Shown here: piece after piece, positions 6,728 to 8,942 of the stretch
How positions within the stretch are numbered: position 1 is the stretch's first letter
Layout of the letters: the number at the start of each line of letters is the position of its first letter
Assembly (NCBI GenBank): GCA_021799555.1
Contig: JAJZAG010000145.1
Coordinates: forward strand, 1-8,942
DNA from: Deltaproteobacteria bacterium
GTDB taxonomy: Bacteria; Desulfobacterota; Binatia; Binatales; Binataceae
Reading direction: 5' to 3'
DNA: 8,942 nucleotides
Notes under the pieces: model-generated
Databases searched by the model: none
The model's input: only the letters and a program-made list of their open reading frames with translations
What the model was told of the DNA's origin: nothing
Program-made: the position numbers and the translations under genes

Positions 6728-7326
6728 GAGCGCCGCCGCGGCTCGAGGCCCTCGAAAGCGAGGCGGAACACCGCTTCGACGATATCGGACGCCGCGAGCT
6801 TGCCGCCGGGCCGATACCATTCCGTGATCGAATTCAGCATCCCAAACAGAAGCCGCGCCGCGAGGCGCGGGTCGATATCATCGCGGATCTCGCCGGCGCG
6901 CTGCGCGCGCGCGAAGTGGCGCGCCAAGACGTGATCGAACTCGCGCCGTCGCGCGACAATCTCCTTCTCGGCGCGAGTGTTCCCGCGCACCCGCAAGAGC
7001 AGCGCCACCTCGGGCAGCATCGCGACGGTGATCTCGATCGTGCGCCGGACGATATGGCGCAGCCGCGCGGCTGGCGCGCCGCTTTTCGCGCCGCGCTCGC
7101 GCATCGCTGCGTCCAGTGCCTCAAACGCCCGCCCGACGCCGCGCGCCAGCAGAGCCTCTTTGCCCGGTACATGATAGTAGATGCTGGCCTTGGTGATGCC
7201 GGCCGCGCGCGCTACGTCGTCGAGCGACGCGCCGTCGTAGCCGCGCTCGAGAAATACGCGCACCGCGACGTCCGCGATCGCCTCGCCGTCGTATGGCTTG
7301 CGTTCTTTAGCTGATGGCCTGCCCAA
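6724..7326 (-). CDS. TetR-family transcriptional regulator, acyl-CoA-responsive type
   Basis: This 200-residue TetR repressor is numbered from TTG 7326. The N-terminal helix-turn-helix is at about 13-60 (FLERGYDGASLDDVARAAG, then ITKASIYYHVPGKEALL). The C-terminal half ends in NSITEWYRPGGKLAASDIV, which resembles the ligand domain of KstR2/FadR-like regulators that sense acyl-CoA esters. I chose the TTG because it gives the typical MGRPSAKER start and has a strong Shine-Dalgarno (AGGAG, plus-strand 7333-7337, 6 nt spacing). Longer in-frame extensions, such as the ATG at 7422, would overlap the divergent oxidoreductase gene and add non-conserved residues. It is followed by the diiron and crotonase genes, with an operator-like palindrome at its 3' end, and it diverges from the LLM oxidoreductase. 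It probably represses this neighbourhood and may control its own expression. Confidence 0.92.
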   Translation of the reverse strand: MGRPSAKERKPYDGEAIADVAVRVFLERGYDGASLDDVARAAGITKASIYYHVPGKEALLARGVGRAFEALDAAMRERGAKSGAPAARLRHIVRRTIEITVAMLPEVALLLRVRGNTRAEKEIVARRREFDHVLARHFARAQRAGEIRDDIDPRLAARLLFGMLNSITEWYRPGGKLAASDIVEAVFRLAFEGLEPRRRS

Positions 7327-7420
7327 GCAGCGCTCCTCCCCGCTGATGGAGTTTGACGCGCTCGCGCCCCGCTTGCCAGTCTTGTGGTCAACGTCGCAGG
7401 GCGCTAAAGCGAGGTGGAAC
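7327..7420. promoter_or_regulatory. Divergent intergenic region between tetR and LLM oxidoreductase
   Basis: These 94 bp separate two divergent starts and should hold promoters for both genes. Isolated -35-like hexamers are present (TTGACG at 7353-7358 on +; TTGACC at 7386-7391 on -), but I see no matching -10 box. I find no clear copy of the 28-bp inverted repeat found at 6698-6725. Control of these two starts by the TetR protein is therefore not shown by sequence. Confidence 0.4.
7333..7341 (-). promoter_or_regulatory. Ribosome binding site deciding the TTG start of the TetR gene
   Basis: On the - strand this reads GGGGAGGAG, six bases before the TTG at 7324-7326. It is one of the strongest Shine-Dalgarno sites in the window. 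No ATG lies between it and the helix-turn-helix, so it favours the TTG as the real start. Confidence 0.7.
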
Positions 7421-8248
7421 ATGAAGTATGGAGTCGCAGTTCGGAACATGGGACCGCAGTCCTCGCGCGCGACGATTCGCGCCTGCGCCACGATTGCCGA
7501 GGGCGCGGGCTTCGACGCGATCTTCGTCTCCGACCACTTATGCATCCCGCCCGACGATACCGAAGGTTCCGGCGGACGCTACCTCGACGTTCTCACCACG
7601 CTCGCGTGGCTCGCCGGCATAACCGAGCGCATCAGGCTGGGCATATCGGTGCTCGTGCTGCCTTACAGACCGGCGGTGCTTACGGCTAAGCAGATCGCGA
7701 CGATCCAGGAGCTGTCGGGCGGACGGATGATCCTCGGCGTAGGCGTGGGATGGATGAAGCCCGAGTTCGAGGCGCTGGGCGTCGACATCAGGAAGCGCGG
7801 TGCGATCGCTAGCGAGACGCTGCGCGTGATCAGGCATTTATTCGACCATGCCGAGCCGGAGGCTTACGCGGGCGCGAGTCTTGAATTTCCCGCATTCGTC
7901 TTCGAGCCGCATCCGGCCCGCCCACCGATCTGGATTGGCGGTAGCGGTGTGCACGCGATGCGGCGCGTGGTCGAGTTCGGCGACGGATGGCATCCGATGC
8001 AGCGCGCGGCGGAACTTAAACCTTTGGTTGAAGAATTGCGGACGCGGATGCGCGCGGCGGGGCGGCCCGAGCCTGAAATTGTCGTGCGCCGAGGCCTCAA
8101 GCTCGACGATATCGCCGCCGCCCGCGCCAAGCTCGACGCGGAACGCGAGGCGGGCGCGACCTACTTCATCCTCGACCTCGGCCGCTACTCAGGTGAGCTC
8201 GAGTTCAGCCGCGCCATCAATTCCTTCATCGACAAGGTCGCGGACTAA
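7421..8248 (+). CDS. LLM-class flavin/F420-dependent oxidoreductase
   Basis: This 275-residue protein is in the luciferase-like monooxygenase superfamily, most like the F420-dependent TIGR03619-type group, which moves hydride between F420 (or FMN) and a substrate within a TIM barrel. Key stretches are SDHLCIPP (37-44), SVLVLPYRPAVLTAK (76-90), LSGGRMILGVGVGWMKPEF (98-116), PIWIGGSG (169-176) and GDGWHP (187-192), all hallmarks of the family in the usual order and length. The start at ATG 7421 has GAGG at 7411-7414, 6 nt before it. The upstream extension of the frame overlaps the tetR promoter region and is not conserved in character. It is divergent from tetR and convergent with the CoA-transferase, the stops being 18 nt apart. 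The cofactor cannot be settled from sequence alone, and the substrate is unknown. Context suggests CoA-ester or lipid-like catabolism. Confidence 0.93.
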   Translation: MKYGVAVRNMGPQSSRATIRACATIAEGAGFDAIFVSDHLCIPPDDTEGSGGRYLDVLTTLAWLAGITERIRLGISVLVLPYRPAVLTAKQIATIQELSGGRMILGVGVGWMKPEFEALGVDIRKRGAIASETLRVIRHLFDHAEPEAYAGASLEFPAFVFEPHPARPPIWIGGSGVHAMRRVVEFGDGWHPMQRAAELKPLVEELRTRMRAAGRPEPEIVVRRGLKLDDIAAARAKLDAEREAGATYFILDLGRYSGELEFSRAINSFIDKVAD

Positions 8249-8266
8249 GCTGGAACGCCCCGCGGA

Positions 8267-8942
8267 TCAGATTACCTTGTCGCGCCTGAGCGATTCGATC
8301 TCGTTTGGCGCAATCCCGAGCAAGTCGCCGTATATGCGAGCGTTGTCCGCGCCAAGGCCGGGCGCGCCGCGTGCTATCTTGCCGGGTGTGAGCGAAAACT
8401 TCGGCGCAACTCCGATTCCCTTTACCCTGCCAACCTGTGGGTCTTCCCACTCGACGTGCATCCCGCGCGCACGATACTGCGGATCGGCGGCCGCACCCTC
8501 GCTCGACAGAATCGGCGAGCACGGAACCTTGCCTTCCGACATCGCGTGGACGACCTGCGCAATTGTGCGCTCTGCGACCCATCCGCGCAGGATCGCGTCG
8601 AACTCGATTCCTTCGATCGATTCGAGATTAGTCCGCGCGCTCTGCCATTTGGGATCGTCGGGATCGAGCCCGATTACGCGGACGATCCGATTGTAAACCT
8701 CGCCAAGAGCGCCCAGCACGACCCATCCGTCGCTGGCCTGAAAAGTGTCCAGTGGCTGGAAGCCCTGAGCGCGATTGCCGGAGCGCTCACGCACGATCCC
8801 CGCCTGATAATACTCAAGCATCGTGCCGCCGAGCGTTTTGTGAATCGCCTCATATTGCGCAACGTCGATCGCTTGCCCCTTGCCGGTCGAGCGCGCATAG
8901 GTCAGCCCCGCCAGCGACGACCATAACGTAAACAGCGCCGTG
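8267..8942 (-). CDS. CaiB/BaiF family III CoA-transferase, C-terminal part (5' end beyond window)
   Basis: This is the C-terminal ~225 residues of a type III CoA-transferase, which moves CoA between carboxylic acids through a catalytic Asp. The frame is open to the window edge, and translating past the apparent ATG at 8821 gives ALFTLWSSLAGLTYARSTG followed by KGQAIDVAQYEA, the family hallmark. The ATG at 8821 is therefore internal, not the true start. Downstream stretches PLDTFQASDGWVVLGAL, VPCSPILS and GAPGLGADNARIYGDLLG (helical C-terminus, the late GxHT/GEH position here reading GADN) fit the family. The N-terminal Rossmann part with the nucleophilic Asp lies outside the window, so activity cannot be judged. 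It is convergent with the LLM oxidoreductase. It may activate the substrate of the neighbouring diiron/crotonase genes as a CoA thioester; that is inference. Confidence 0.93.
   Translation of the reverse strand, partial: TALFTLWSSLAGLTYARSTGKGQAIDVAQYEAIHKTLGGTMLEYYQAGIVRERSGNRAQGFQPLDTFQASDGWVVLGALGEVYNRIVRVIGLDPDDPKWQSARTNLESIEGIEFDAILRGWVAERTIAQVVHAMSEGKVPCSPILSSEGAAADPQYRARGMHVEWEDPQVGRVKGIGVAPKFSLTPGKIARGAPGLGADNARIYGDLLGIAPNEIESLRRDKVI

Noticed and set aside
7848..8696. 282-codon + strand open frame spanning the LLM end and the CoA-transferase
   Set aside because: Its translation is Ser/Arg/Pro-rich shadow sequence, and it runs across two well-supported genes in other frames.
8821..8821. 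ATG at 8821 as the start of the CoA-transferase
   Set aside because: The same frame continues upstream with the family hallmark GKGQAIDVAQYEA, so this Met is internal.

Overview
The window is GC-rich bacterial DNA, densely packed with genes and with a typical high-GC codon pattern. A probable lipoprotein with a TonB-C-like domain points to a Gram-negative envelope. The mix of an F420/FMN-type LLM-class oxidoreductase, a family III CoA-transferase, a crotonase, an acyl-CoA-type TetR regulator and a ferritin-like diiron protein is common in soil lineages such as Ca. Binatota, Rokubacteria or other former Deltaproteobacteria. That assignment is inference; there is no rRNA or marker gene here to settle it. 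I see no tRNA, rRNA, insertion sequence, integrase or CRISPR array.

Left block (1-4770, all + strand). A large protein of unknown function, open at the window edge, overlaps by 4 bp (GTGA) a small lipoprotein with a C-terminal TonB-C-like domain. After a 63-nt gap comes a pair with overlapping ends: a DHDPS/NAL-family class I aldolase that has lost the residues specific for DHDPS, and a two-domain fusion of a PfkB sugar kinase with a KdsD-type SIS isomerase domain lacking the usual CBS domains. The pair looks like part of a phosphosugar or keto-deoxy-sugar route whose substrate I cannot name.

Right block (4789-8942). Reading on the - strand, a TetR regulator (TTG start, strong Shine-Dalgarno) is followed by a ferritin-like diiron protein and then by a crotonase with both hydratase glutamates replaced and a PaaG-type aspartate present. 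Between TetR and the diiron gene lies a 28-bp near-perfect inverted repeat that overlaps a plausible sigma70 promoter, so it is a good candidate TetR operator. A divergent LLM-class flavin/F420-dependent oxidoreductase runs on the + strand from next to tetR, and it converges on a type III CoA-transferase that runs off the right edge.

Together the right block reads as a possible CoA-thioester catabolic locus: CoA activation by transfer (CaiB/BaiF type), oxidation by a diiron enzyme and/or LLM oxidoreductase, and isomerisation by a PaaG-like crotonase, under an acyl-CoA-type TetR repressor. The pathway and its substrate are inference; the gene families are well supported by motifs.
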